In this document: positions 7,191 to 15,970 of the stretch, piece by piece
Layout: every line of letters starts with the position of its first letter
How positions within the stretch are numbered: the stretch's first letter is position 1
Assembly: GCA_030684835.1 (NCBI GenBank)
Contig: JAUXWZ010000014.1
Coordinates: 1-47,639, forward strand
Length of the DNA: 47,639 nucleotides
Direction of reading: 5' to 3'
Source: Beijerinckiaceae bacterium
GTDB taxonomy: Bacteria > Pseudomonadota > Alphaproteobacteria > Rhizobiales > Beijerinckiaceae
Notes under the pieces: generated by a model
What the model was told of the DNA's origin: nothing
The model's input: only the letters and a program-made list of their open reading frames with translations
The model's database searches: none
Translations under genes and position numbers: made by a program

Positions 7191-8663
7191 TCATGACGAC
7201 GCTGGCCCGAGAAGCGAGTCCACGTCTTCGGAGACAAGCTCAGTACCAAGAGTGAAGTTGATTAGGTCGCTGAACGAAAATTGCCCGTTTGCGCCTAAGG
7301 TTGGCGTCCAGTCCGGCATCTGGACGATATAGGACGCCTTGTCGGCCTCCAGGATAGCGGCGAACGTGTGCGCAACAATCCGCGCACCGGCCCCAGCGAG
7401 CAGCAGCCCGTTCGCGAGGGTCTCTGCTTCGCGCAAACAATAGAACCAGAGTGGAGCCGGGCCCTCGCCTCCCGGCACGTCCTTCCATATCTGCTCCTCT
7501 GTTAGTCGTCGCGAGACACGTAGATGTGCTGCGACCGACTGGCCGCTCGGCAGCCGCGCGTCGATCCCGCGCTGCAGATTACGGATCACGAGCGAGCGAC
7601 GTTCCTCCGGCATGCCCGGCCCTACCACTGAATCCGGCAGCCGTAGCAGCGGCGTCGCGAGCCGTATGTCGACGAGTTTGCCCGGCTGCGCACTTGTCCC
7701 GAAGAACGCGGCCCATTCGATGCGCAGATCGTTGTGTATTGGACGACCGCCGCGCAAGTCGCCGACGTTCTCGGGCGGATTCGGAGCCTCAGGGTTATTT
7801 GGGAATAGAGCCGCAACACGGGCGGCAGGATCGCCGAACGGAGCTTCGCTCAGACGATACCCCGGCCGCACCTGGCTGTGGCCAAACCGGTAGGCAGCGA
7901 CGCTGAACTCAACCGGCATAAACGGGTACGAGTAGTCAGGATAGCGGAACGGCAGCTGCGCGATTGCGCGCTCGGTTAGTTTGCGACCCACGGTGCGCGT
8001 CAGAAATTCGTTGACGACGAGCCACTGGTAGTGCCAGCGCGCGAGACTCTGCGCCTTCTCGTAGCGACTCTCCCACCCCATCGATGGATCGGTGGCCACG
8101 TCGAAGATCTTGTTATGAAACTTGAGGAAAAGAAGGTGAAGCTGCGCGATGATTACGTTTTCATCGTTACGCGGATCGCCAATTAGCGCCACGCCCTGCG
8201 AATTGCGCGGCAGGTCATGATCCGTCGCGCCGAGCAGCATCTTGCCCGGCCTCGCCTGATCGTAGAGGTAGGGCTGCACCTTGGGCCCAAGCCCGTAGAC
8301 GCTGTCAAGCTCGAGCGCGGGAGTGCGGAAATTCCGTGTTGCTTGGGGATCGATCTGCTGTTCGAGCGTCGATGTCGCATCAAGCGTGAGATCATGATCG
8401 ATGAACTGGCCGAGGAAAGTATAGCCAGCCTTAATCCGCGGGTTGTCCTGGCTCGGGTCGGCAGCCGCGCCGCCGTCCATCACGCCTCCGACTGCCCCAA
8501 GGGCGTTTGGTCCGGGCTTGAACTCGGTGAGTGAACGCAGATACGGCATCATTCGACCGAAGCGGCCGGTCTCCTGAAACCGCCCCCTGGGCACGTCGCC
8601 GCCCCGCTCGAATGTTCCCTTATCGTAATTTCCGCCGTGATGTTGGCTGTATTTGCAGGCCAT
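7191..8663 (-). CDS. Animal-type heme peroxidase (peroxinectin-like)
   Basis: A 490-residue member of the animal heme peroxidase family, the bacterial counterpart of myeloperoxidase-like enzymes. Distal-site residues are in GQFIDHDLT: Gln86, Asp89 (the usual heme-ester position) and His90. RTPALELDSVYG and GDPRNDENVIIAQLHLLFL follow, with Arg165 matching the catalytic Arg. The proximal His is His262 in YRFGHSQV. No signal peptide is visible; the N terminus is Cys/His-containing and polar. Such enzymes oxidise halides or phenolics with H2O2. An AT-richer 580-base gap separates it from the divergent subtilase gene. Family membership is firm; the substrate is unknown. Confidence 0.88.
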   Translation of the reverse strand: MACKYSQHHGGNYDKGTFERGGDVPRGRFQETGRFGRMMPYLRSLTEFKPGPNALGAVGGVMDGGAAADPSQDNPRIKAGYTFLGQFIDHDLTLDATSTLEQQIDPQATRNFRTPALELDSVYGLGPKVQPYLYDQARPGKMLLGATDHDLPRNSQGVALIGDPRNDENVIIAQLHLLFLKFHNKIFDVATDPSMGWESRYEKAQSLARWHYQWLVVNEFLTRTVGRKLTERAIAQLPFRYPDYSYPFMPVEFSVAAYRFGHSQVRPGYRLSEAPFGDPAARVAALFPNNPEAPNPPENVGDLRGGRPIHNDLRIEWAAFFGTSAQPGKLVDIRLATPLLRLPDSVVGPGMPEERRSLVIRNLQRGIDARLPSGQSVAAHLRVSRRLTEEQIWKDVPGGEGPAPLWFYCLREAETLANGLLLAGAGARIVAHTFAAILEADKASYIVQMPDWTPTLGANGQFSFSDLINFTLGTELVSEDVDSLLGPASS

Positions 8664-9241
8664 GACGCTCCTCCTTGATCGGATGCCACCAACAGGTTGC
8701 AGTCGTTCTAGATACGGAAGACCATTAGCGCTGAAGCGAAGGTTCGATAAAATTGCAACTGATTACACATACGCCTGATCAGACGGCATCAGATTATTGC
8801 TGATATTTCCAACGCTAATTTGATATGTAATCTACCACGGACAAAGATAATCGCAAATCAAATTTCCGGTTTTCTGTTTTCAATAGAGGCGACGTCCGGT
8901 TCGCTACGCTCGCCTGTTAAAATTCGTTAGACTGCCGTCATATTAGTGCAAGAACGTATGAACTACAAAACGCCGCGCAGCTTCTGCCACTAGTTCAAAC
9001 ACCGGCGCAAGATGCAAACCATGTCGCAATAGGCGGCGCCCACCGCCGTGATGCTCTGGGCGCTCATTGCGTTACGCCAGATCGTCATGAGCAAGGTGGA
9101 CGGCTGGCGGACAAGTGCAAAATCACACAAATCTACGATTGACCTCTCGCCCTATTTGGGTACCCTCAACCTGCTTGGAGGCTCAATACCGAAATTGCAC
9201 AAAATCTGCGGCGTCACCCATTTCAAACGAGGGGAGTAAGT
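8664..9241. other. Divergent intergenic region, AT-richer, with possible transposase remnant
   Basis: This separates the peroxidase (minus) from the subtilase (plus) and should hold both promoters. Bases 8700-8900 are clearly less GC-rich than the flanks. A frame from about 9040 to 9239 contains RQIVMSKVDGW, which from memory resembles C-terminal ends of some rhizobial transposases, interrupted upstream by a stop. GAGGGGAG (9229-9236) is the ribosome-binding site of the subtilase. No inverted repeats of an intact element were found. Confidence 0.4.
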
Positions 9242-10765
9242 ATGCCGCGCCGCAGTGAACGAAAGCCGGGAGATACTCCGAGGTTACTGGGGGAAGCGAA
9301 CGCCGCGCCTGACCCAGACGAAAAGCTCGCCCGTTATGTGCTATCCCCCCGAATTGAGCGGATGTTCAAAGCATCGCGGTCGCGCGTCAGGACAATCATC
9401 GAAATAAATTTGGACGCGGTTGAACATGCCGATGAGGGCAAGCGCCGTGTAGAGCACTTGCTTTTGTCGGTAGGCGTTGCAAAGAAGCATATTCAGCCGC
9501 TCGACCGCAGCTACCAATACGTCTTTGCCAGTCTTACGCGGAAGGAAGCGCGTGCGCTCCTTGGCGCGGACGACGAAAAAGCCGTTGCGAAACCGAACCA
9601 GCGCACAATCCGACGGATTTGGCCGGATGAACCTCTGACGCCCTACATCAACCGCTCGATCCGCACCGTAAAGGCCGACGCCTGCCGCGTCGCTTTCGGA
9701 GCGGAGGGGGAAGGAATCGTTTGGGCGGTGATCGATAGCGGCATCCAGAAGCACCCGCACTTCCACACCCACAAAAACCTGTCGCTGCCTGCCGGTCTCG
9801 CGCACCGCAACTTCCTCGATGGGGGTGACGACGCTGACGCGCTGACCGACCTGTACGGTCATGGGACGCATGTGGCGGGCGTGCTCGCGGGCGAAACCTC
9901 TCCGGCCGAAGGGCTCAAGATTTACCGGCTGGGCAAGCACCGGGACCAGGAGAACACGGTCCACACCCGGGTCGATCCAGTTGGGGAGACGCTGCGCGGC
10001 GTGGCGCCGAAGTGCCGGATCATGAGCCTCAAGGTGATCGACGACGGGGGCCGCGGCTACGCGAGCGCGCTTATCGCCGCGCTCGAGTACGTGGCGCGCC
10101 TGAACGCCGATGGTCGTTACCTGCGGGTCCACGGCGTCAACTTGAGCCTTGGTTACCCCTTCGACGCGGAGTGGTACGCTGCGGGCCACAGCCCGCTTTG
10201 CACCGTCGTGAACCGGCTCAGCAAGGACGGCGTTGTGGTGGTCGCTGCGTCCGGCAACGACGGGTCGGCCTTCTTGCAAACTGAAGGCAGAACGAACACC
10301 AAACGCGTCGGGGTCGACCAATCCATCAACGATCCGGGGAATGCTGACGAGGCAATAACTGTGGGCGCCACCCATGCCGAGGCGCCGCACACCTACGGCG
10401 TTTCTTTTTTCTCGTCGCGCGGCCCTACGGCGGACGGGCGCGCCAAGCCCGATCTCGTGGCGCCTGGCGAACGCATACTGTCCTGCACCTCGACCCAATC
10501 GCCAGCATTTGTCGAGGCGCTAGCGGATGCGGGGCACACGTTCGATGCAGACGCGGCCTACTTCCGCGAGGAGAGCGGCACCAGCATGGCAGCCCCCCAC
10601 GTGTCCGGTGCGGCAGCGGCGCTGATGTCGGTGAAGCCCGAAATCAAGGGCAACGCGACGATGGTGAAGGATATCCTTGTTCGCTCCTGCACCGACTTGA
10701 AGCGCAAAGCTGACTTCCAGGGCGCTGGGTTGCTAGATCTACTAAGGGCCATTCAATTGACGTGA
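9242..10765 (+). CDS. Subtilisin-like serine protease (S8)
   Basis: A 507-residue subtilase with the full catalytic set: Asp165 in WAVIDSGIQ, His207 in LYGHGTHVAGVLAGE, oxyanion Asn339 in VVVVAASGNDG and Ser448 in ESGTSMAAPHVSGAAAALMS. Residues 45-130 resemble a compact prodomain-like segment, and no signal peptide is visible, so it is probably cytoplasmic or exported by an unusual route. GAGGGGAG sits six bases before the ATG. The next gene, an alpha/beta hydrolase, starts 22 bases after its stop, suggesting a two-gene unit. The target is unknown; a role as toxin, cargo or defence protease is open. The subtilase call itself is secure. Confidence 0.92.
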   Translation: MPRRSERKPGDTPRLLGEANAAPDPDEKLARYVLSPRIERMFKASRSRVRTIIEINLDAVEHADEGKRRVEHLLLSVGVAKKHIQPLDRSYQYVFASLTRKEARALLGADDEKAVAKPNQRTIRRIWPDEPLTPYINRSIRTVKADACRVAFGAEGEGIVWAVIDSGIQKHPHFHTHKNLSLPAGLAHRNFLDGGDDADALTDLYGHGTHVAGVLAGETSPAEGLKIYRLGKHRDQENTVHTRVDPVGETLRGVAPKCRIMSLKVIDDGGRGYASALIAALEYVARLNADGRYLRVHGVNLSLGYPFDAEWYAAGHSPLCTVVNRLSKDGVVVVAASGNDGSAFLQTEGRTNTKRVGVDQSINDPGNADEAITVGATHAEAPHTYGVSFFSSRGPTADGRAKPDLVAPGERILSCTSTQSPAFVEALADAGHTFDADAAYFREESGTSMAAPHVSGAAAALMSVKPEIKGNATMVKDILVRSCTDLKRKADFQGAGLLDLLRAIQLT

Positions 10766-10787
10766 AGCAAGAAACTGGAGAAGCGTC

Positions 10788-12074
10788 ATGGATAGGATCG
10801 CAGGATTGCCTTTCGTCCGATTGAAGCTGGACAAACATGGAGAGCGAATAGACGCCGTTGGCCCGGTGCATCCCCCCGGCATCCGCAGCTTGATCGTCCT
10901 CGCGCACGGTTGGAAGAACGACGAGGCCGCTGCGGATAGTTTGTACAGGGGATTGATTGAGAATATGCACGGCCTGCCCGATGGCCAGCGAATACTTGAC
11001 GACGGTCGCTTCGGTATAACCGGGATCTACTGGCCGGCGTTTGTCTTCAAGCCCGATCTAACCATGCTGGAGAGTGATGCCGCCACGCCGCAGGGTGGCG
11101 CAGCAAGCGTAGGCGGCGGTGACTTGGCCGCAACCGAGCTTGAGTCCTTTGCGGAGCACGTCGCGGTCTTCCTGGACGTTAAGGATGTCGCATCGTTCAA
11201 GGACCAGGTGAGGCGGGCGACGGGCGGTGGTGGAGCCGCCGACAAACTTGCTGAACGTCTTCGCGAGGAGACGCCCGCGGCCGACGCGGATGCCGAGATT
11301 GTCTTCGAACAGGAAGGCCGGAATACGAAAGGCAGCAGGTTAGTTGAGTTTCTCAAGTCCCCGCCAGCTCTGCCCGAAAGTTCCGATACGCAAGGCGGCG
11401 CAATGGGCGGCATCGGAAGCGCGATAAGGCGTCCGCGTTTTCTAGCCGGTCCGCGAGCAGCTGTGGCGCGGCTTCTGAACCAGTTCACCTATTTCGAAAT
11501 GAAAAAGCGCGCGGGCATCGTCGGCGCGAAGCTCGCTGAGACGCTTGAGGCCGATGGACTGGCCGGTGTCCAGTTGCACCTCGTTGGACACAGCTTTGGC
11601 GCGCGGTTAGTGACCTCGACCGCCTCTCACCTCCAGACGGTTTACCCCCGGAGTATGACCCTTCTTCAGGCGGCCTATTCTCATAACGCGCTCGGCCTAG
11701 GTAAGCACAAGGTGCCGCAAGGGGCATTCCGAAACGTAGTTGCGAACAAACGGGTAAACGGGCCAATCACGATTACCCACACGCACAATGACCGCGCAGT
11801 CGGAATTGCCTACGTAATTGCCTCCCGCGCCTCGGGCGTTGTGGCCGCGAGGTTCGGGGGGCCGTCCGACCCCTTCGGAGGGATGGGCGCGAACGGCGCG
11901 CAGCTCATGGCGGATGGTGAAGCGGTGGCCGCGCACATAATCGCAGGTCAGACGCCATCGCTGAAACCGAACGTGATCAACAACCTGCAGGCCGACGCCA
12001 TCATCGCGGACCACAACGACGTTGCCAACGTCGAGGTGGCGCGTTTGGTGCTGCAGTCAGTCCGGCCCCAGTAG
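10788..12074 (+). CDS. Alpha/beta hydrolase with GHSFG nucleophile motif
   Basis: A 428-residue protein. The first strand and oxyanion region is SLIVLAHGWKNDEAAADS (34-51), and the nucleophile elbow is LHLVGHSFGARLVTS with Ser269. The catalytic Asp is probably in THNDRAVGIAY and the His in IIADHNDVANVEVARLV near the C terminus. A long insertion (about 95-235), rich in Gly, Ala and charged residues, separates the first strands from the nucleophile; this could be a lid or partner-binding region. There is no signal peptide. It is probably co-transcribed with the upstream subtilase (22-base gap). Esterase, lipase or transacylase activity is plausible; the substrate is not known. Confidence 0.75.
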   Translation: MDRIAGLPFVRLKLDKHGERIDAVGPVHPPGIRSLIVLAHGWKNDEAAADSLYRGLIENMHGLPDGQRILDDGRFGITGIYWPAFVFKPDLTMLESDAATPQGGAASVGGGDLAATELESFAEHVAVFLDVKDVASFKDQVRRATGGGGAADKLAERLREETPAADADAEIVFEQEGRNTKGSRLVEFLKSPPALPESSDTQGGAMGGIGSAIRRPRFLAGPRAAVARLLNQFTYFEMKKRAGIVGAKLAETLEADGLAGVQLHLVGHSFGARLVTSTASHLQTVYPRSMTLLQAAYSHNALGLGKHKVPQGAFRNVVANKRVNGPITITHTHNDRAVGIAYVIASRASGVVAARFGGPSDPFGGMGANGAQLMADGEAVAAHIIAGQTPSLKPNVINNLQADAIIADHNDVANVEVARLVLQSVRPQ

Positions 12075-12222
12075 CGGAAGGGGAAGGCCATGATCCCGGG
12101 CACATGGATCAGCATGCCTCGGTTGCCTTTCGAGCCCCGAAACAAGTTGTGAAGCATGCTCATGTGCGCAGCACTACCTGCTCAACGATTTCCGGGACCA
12201 TGCGGCGCTTAAGAGAGCGGGC
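12075..12222. other. Short gap with a 20-codon leader-like frame
   Basis: A frame at 12090-12152 encodes MIPGTWISMPRLPFEPRNKL and stops; GGGAAGG precedes it at good spacing and it follows the hydrolase stop by 15 bases. It may be a tiny peptide, the remains of a third gene in the operon, or chance. Nothing else is seen before the convergent hydrolase ends at 12223. Confidence 0.25.
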
Positions 12223-13008
12223 TTATGCCCATTTGCCCAATCCGCGGAAAAAACCAATCAGCGCGTCGTCAAATGCGACAGGATCCTCAATCGAACACGC
12301 ATGCCCGGTGTTGGGGATGACGATCTGCCGCGCACCGGGAATTCCAGACGTCGTTTCGCGACCAGACTGAAGAGAGCCGTCGTGAGCGCCGTTGATGACA
12401 AGCGTCGGAGCCTTGATGGTCGCCAGGCGGGGCGTCATGTTGCATCCTGAGCGAGCGCGGAATATCTGCGCGATACTGTCACCCGACAATGTGTGGGAGT
12501 TCTCATCGAACAGGTTCATCACCCATTGCCCGTGCGAGGTTTCGGGGAAGCCCGGCGCAAACAACTCGCGCATGTGCTTCAATCGGTAACCTGGAAGATC
12601 TCCTGATGTGTAGCCATCAATGCGGGTCTGGATGCTCCCCCCACCCCTGCTGCTGCCGCCGACGAGGACAAGACCTTCTACCATTTCCGGCCGATCGAGG
12701 CCGAAAAGCAGAGCGATACCGGATCCAACGCTGCACCCCACGACGATAGCGCGCTCCACGCCTTCCTGCTCCATAACGCCCGCAACGTCGTCGGCCATGT
12801 CCTCCAGCGTGAACGGCGTCTCTGGCTTATCAGAAAAACCATAGCCGCGAATATCCACGTTGATCGTCGTAAATTGCTGCGAAAAACGTGCAACCTGATA
12901 CGTCCAAAGACGGCGGTCAAACGGATTTGCATGAACAAAGACCAACGGGGGGCCCTGCCCCGCCACCTCGTAATAGATGCGTACGCCAGTCGCCTTACTG
13001 AAGGGCAT
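12223..13008 (-). CDS. Alpha/beta hydrolase, haloperoxidase/3-oxoadipate-lactonase-like
   Basis: A 261-residue single-domain alpha/beta hydrolase of typical length. LVFVHANPFDRRLW provides the oxyanion region, DIRGYGFSDKP is the usual post-strand motif, Ser93 in VVGCSVGSG is the nucleophile, Asp210 lies in VINGAHDGS and His236 in NTGHACSIEDP. It is cytoplasmic. It lies 46 bases downstream of a Bug receptor gene on the same strand, so it may hydrolyse an ester or lactone that the receptor recognises. This link is inference; the family includes enzymes for many small esters. Confidence 0.8.
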   Translation of the reverse strand: MPFSKATGVRIYYEVAGQGPPLVFVHANPFDRRLWTYQVARFSQQFTTINVDIRGYGFSDKPETPFTLEDMADDVAGVMEQEGVERAIVVGCSVGSGIALLFGLDRPEMVEGLVLVGGSSRGGGSIQTRIDGYTSGDLPGYRLKHMRELFAPGFPETSHGQWVMNLFDENSHTLSGDSIAQIFRARSGCNMTPRLATIKAPTLVINGAHDGSLQSGRETTSGIPGARQIVIPNTGHACSIEDPVAFDDALIGFFRGLGKWA

Positions 13009-13054
13009 CGCCTTCTCCTCATGTTGTGCATATCGCGCACGAAAACTAATCGGT

Positions 13055-14101
13055 TTATTTTATAATTTCGTTCGCACGCGCCGCGATGTCAGTAGGCGTC
13101 TTATAAATTTCAGCTACTATTTTCTCTGCTTGCGCGCCGGTTGCCGGATTTATTGGCGCTTTCTGCGCTTCTGCCTGGGCCAAAAAGGCCTTGTCCTTCA
13201 TCGTAGCGTCAAATGCAGCCCTGAGCGTTGCAAGGCGGTCAGCTGGAACCTGATTGGATGCAATAAAAGGGCGACCGATCTGATTTGCCGCAGTCAAGAA
13301 ATTCAGGACAGCAATATCCGATGCCGATTTGAGACGATCCCCCAACCAAGTGGTCCCAGGCGGAATCCCGTATCCCTCACCTGGCGCTGTCTTGAGGACC
13401 GTAATGACTTTTTTTTCTGTAATCCAGCTCTCCGGCATGCCATCCGCAGTGCCACATTCCCCATCGACCTCGCCGCGCTCCATAGCCAGATGCACTTCGG
13501 CGCGACCCGGATAGCCAAGAATGGGACGTACATTCAACTTCATGAGGTTCTTGAGAATCGCCACGTCGTTGTACCCGCCGCTGCCTACGCCCGACGCGCC
13601 AAACGTTACAACCCGAGCGCCTCCAAGATCGTCGTAGTTCTTGATCCCCGACCCATGCCAAACATTGCACATGCGGAAGGAATCCGTCGCGCTGCCAATC
13701 CAGGCGAGTTCAGTGAAGTTAATCTTTGACCTTCCCGGCCGGCTTATGGCGTCAGTAATGATGCCTGGATTGAATATGCCGATCACCGTTCCATCAGTGG
13801 GCGCGCTCGTTGCGACATAGATAACGGAGGTAAGGCTGCCTGCCCCCGGCATATTCCTCACGGTGACGCTTGGTTTACCCGGGATGTGATTGCCAATGAA
13901 GCGAGCAACGATGCGACCATAAAGGTCATATCCGCCACCAACGCTGGACCCCACCACCATTGTCATTTTGTTGCTGGAATAAAAATTCGCAGGATCCTGA
14001 GCCTGCGCGTATGAGGGAGTTGTAAATGCGAGTGCGGACGTCGAAGCAAGTACTGCAAAGCATGTCCGATAACGATTCAAAGTGATCTGCTTCGTAGCCA
14101 T
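13055..14101 (-). CDS. Bug-family (TctC-like) periplasmic substrate-binding protein 1
   Basis: A 348-residue tripartite-tricarboxylate-type (Bug) receptor. A signal peptide spans about residues 1-33, with cleavage near PSYAQA. Mature hallmarks are FYSSNKMTMVVGSSVGGGYD near the start, VTVRNMPGAGSL, GYPGRAEVHLAMERGEVDG and the C-terminal helices. Bug proteins bind carboxylates or other small acids in a Venus-flytrap cleft. I chose the ATG at 14101 because GGAG lies seven bases upstream and the signal peptide begins there; the open frame continuing upstream to 14407 runs into a decayed copy of another Bug gene. No TctA/TctB membrane subunits are nearby, which is common for Bug genes. Confidence 0.88.
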   Translation of the reverse strand: MATKQITLNRYRTCFAVLASTSALAFTTPSYAQAQDPANFYSSNKMTMVVGSSVGGGYDLYGRIVARFIGNHIPGKPSVTVRNMPGAGSLTSVIYVATSAPTDGTVIGIFNPGIITDAISRPGRSKINFTELAWIGSATDSFRMCNVWHGSGIKNYDDLGGARVVTFGASGVGSGGYNDVAILKNLMKLNVRPILGYPGRAEVHLAMERGEVDGECGTADGMPESWITEKKVITVLKTAPGEGYGIPPGTTWLGDRLKSASDIAVLNFLTAANQIGRPFIASNQVPADRLATLRAAFDATMKDKAFLAQAEAQKAPINPATGAQAEKIVAEIYKTPTDIAARANEIIK

Positions 14102-14252
14102 TTTGCGCTCCAGAGTGCATACGTTCGTTAAAAGATCAGCTACCCCGGTCACATTGGACGAGGATAGGAAAACCTTTCGCCTCCCCCAGAAGCAAAGGGC
14201 GCGCCAAGCAAAAACCCGACCTGAGGCGCCGTGCTCAAAAGCGCGGAGCACC

Positions 14253-14500
14253 TCAAGCGCATCCTTTGATCTGCGCGCAGGCGGGCCGACTTGCCGGGTA
14301 ATCGGCAACATGCCGGAACAGCGCATCATGCGCTTCAAATCGCCCGTCAGCGGCTCCCCTATGTCCAAGTTCTGGCGTGATGCCTCCGCGACAAAATTCG
14401 GATCCACGATAGACGCATCACACCGCCCGCTTCAAGTCCGTCAGGATGTCCTGATTATCCCTAACCGCATCGGGCGTCGCAACTCGTGCGGTCCGATAAG
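14253..14500 (-). pseudogene. Remnant of a Bug receptor C-terminus
   Basis: Minus-strand translation from about 14500 reads RTARVATPDAVRDNQD then ILTDLKRAV, meets a TGA, and resumes in another frame as ASIVDPNFVAEASRQNLDI, the position of the usual DPEF block in Bug proteins. A second shift near 14320 gives DALFRHVADYPAS and a stop at 14253. The order matches the last 80 residues of a Bug receptor, broken by at least two frameshifts and a stop. The N-terminal three quarters are missing. It lies just upstream of the intact receptor at 13055-14101. Confidence 0.65.
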
Positions 14501-14530
14501 CGCGGTTTTTTTTTTACAAACAGCCATAGG

Positions 14531-15050
14531 TTATTTTGCGGAACCACTGACAGCCTTGCGCGCCGCTTCAACAGCTTCGACCGGCGGGGCGAACATCTGC
14601 GTGACCAGTTCCTGCAGGCGCGCGCCGGAGACAGCTGAGTTTCAAGTCCCTGTTTGTCCGCCTCCAAAGCAAACTGCGCGTCGGCCAGCGTCGCGTTGAA
14701 CGCGTCTCGCAGCGCTGCAACACGATCCGAAGGAACATTGGGCGGTGCTGCAAAAGGCAGGCCCATCGCCTGACCGCAAGAATAAGCTCAAGCGCGCGGC
14801 GTTCGAGGTCGGCCCTCGCAAGCTCAGTAACGAGCGGGACATCTTACAATTCGGGATGTTTCTCCACGGCGAACTGAAGCGCGATATAAACTTTCTTTTC
14901 GCGAACCCACTCGGAGAGCGTCGATTTTACTGCGGACCATGTCATTCCGCATCTACCTTGCGTTTCGCCTCGCTCCATCGCCATCATCAAATCACTTGCG
15001 CCCGGATAGCCGGTCACTATTTTGAAATTGGCCGAGCTCGACGGCCCGGC
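14531..15050 (-). pseudogene. Decayed Bug receptor gene (C-terminal half)
   Basis: Reading the minus strand from about 15045 gives ANFKIVTGYPGASDLMMAM, then ERGETQGRCGMTWSAVKS, EWVREKKVYIALQF, an in-frame TAA at the place of the usual DVP motif (KHPEL-stop-DVPLVTELA), then after frame changes MGLPFAAPPNVPSDRVAALR and finally LQELVTQMFAPPVEAVEAAR ending at a TAA at 14533-14531. All these blocks are in Bug order. There is no N-terminal third or signal peptide. At least one nonsense codon and two frameshifts make it non-functional. It directly borders the injection-system operon. Confidence 0.8.
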
Positions 15051-15294
15051 CTTCGCGCATCGTCCTCATCAAGACCCGCAGTGTCAGTCACACCGGGCTC
15101 GCTGCGCCTCTCACCACCCACCCAACTATCTAATGTGTCGCGGCGACGTGACCTGCCGACTGAGGCCGACGCCAGCCGCATCCGCCTAGATTTGGGCGCG
15201 ATTGATGAAACTATTTTTCTGTGTTTAACTTGCTCACATATGAGTTTGAGAATATTCGCGCTCGTCGACGTCTCTTCTTTGTGAGGGGGTGGTC
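15051..15294. promoter_or_regulatory. Upstream region of the injection-system operon
   Basis: The region between the decayed receptor and the first structural gene must hold the operon promoter unless transcription enters from outside. Bases 15195-15260 are AT-richer. TTGATG at 15203 and TTAACT at 15225 are a poor match to a sigma-70 promoter. GAGGGGG at 15283-15289 is the ribosome-binding site of the first gene. No clear operator was found. Confidence 0.3.
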
Positions 15295-15960
15295 TTGTTG
15301 CAGTCAGCAGATCAGGTCACCAGTACTCTTGCCGCTTGGCTACGCTCCTGCTTCGCTAGCGCCCACGTCTCGTTGACGGACGCGCCGCTTGAGGAGGGTG
15401 GTGAGCCAGTCATTCAACTCACGCTCGTCGACATCCTCGTCGAGTCGGCCAGCAACCGGATTGCGCCGACAACCGTCCTGCGGCTCTGTTACTTCATCAC
15501 CGTTTCCGCCTCCGACATTCTCCTCGTTCATAAATATCTGGGAGAGATCGCCTTCGCGCTAGCGATGGGCCCCGTGCTTGAAATTCCCGACGCTGACCCG
15601 ACGATCCTGAGCCTTGAACGCCGCACCGAAGGTCCGCTTGGCGTCGCTGTTTCAATCCCCATTTCGCGCATTCGGACGAAGGCCTCGTCCCCGCCTGTAC
15701 TATTTCCTCCTGATATTAAGATCGACCAATTGGGACTCATTGAGGGAATGGTCGAGGGCGCCAACGGAGGCGCTGTCGCCGGCGCAGTCGTAGAAATTCC
15801 GTCGCTTCAGTTACGCCAAGTGACCGGGCCGGACGGCCGGTTTCGCTTTCACGCGCAATTCGATGCTTCGGAAAAGTTACGCGTCACGGCGCGCAAGCAT
15901 CGCTTCAGCAAAACTGTCACCGCGAAGGTCGGCCAGGGTCTGACGCTGCGATTGGCCTAG
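15295..15960 (+). CDS. DUF4255/Pvc16-like tail terminator protein with carboxypeptidase-regulatory-like C domain
   Basis: About 221 residues. The N-terminal ~150 residues resemble the Pvc16/Afp16 N domain (DUF4255): VTSTLAAWLRSCFASA, then a beta segment with LTLVDILVESASNRIAPTTV, and ISRIRTKASSPPVLFPPD near its end. Afp16 caps the tube and sheath of extracellular contractile injection systems. The last ~70 residues, with LIEGMVEGANGGAVAGAVVE and TGPDGRFRFHA, look like a CarboxypepD-regulatory beta sandwich. GAGGGGG at 15283-15289 favours the TTG at 15295 or 15298 as start over the GTG at 15289, which overlaps it. It is the first gene of the operon, ten bases before the sheath gene. Confidence 0.75.
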   Translation: MLQSADQVTSTLAAWLRSCFASAHVSLTDAPLEEGGEPVIQLTLVDILVESASNRIAPTTVLRLCYFITVSASDILLVHKYLGEIAFALAMGPVLEIPDADPTILSLERRTEGPLGVAVSIPISRIRTKASSPPVLFPPDIKIDQLGLIEGMVEGANGGAVAGAVVEIPSLQLRQVTGPDGRFRFHAQFDASEKLRVTARKHRFSKTVTAKVGQGLTLRLA

Positions 15961-15970
15961 GAGAAAGACT

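Noticed and set aside
9341-10498. 385-codon minus-strand frame
   Set aside because: Antisense shadow of the subtilase, whose catalytic motifs are unambiguous.
14506-14515. Run of ten T as a plus-strand terminator
   Set aside because: No stable GC-rich hairpin precedes it and no plus-strand gene ends there.
14745-15284. 179-codon plus-strand frame before the sheath operon
   Set aside because: The opposite strand carries recognisable, though broken, Bug receptor sequence, so this frame is its shadow.
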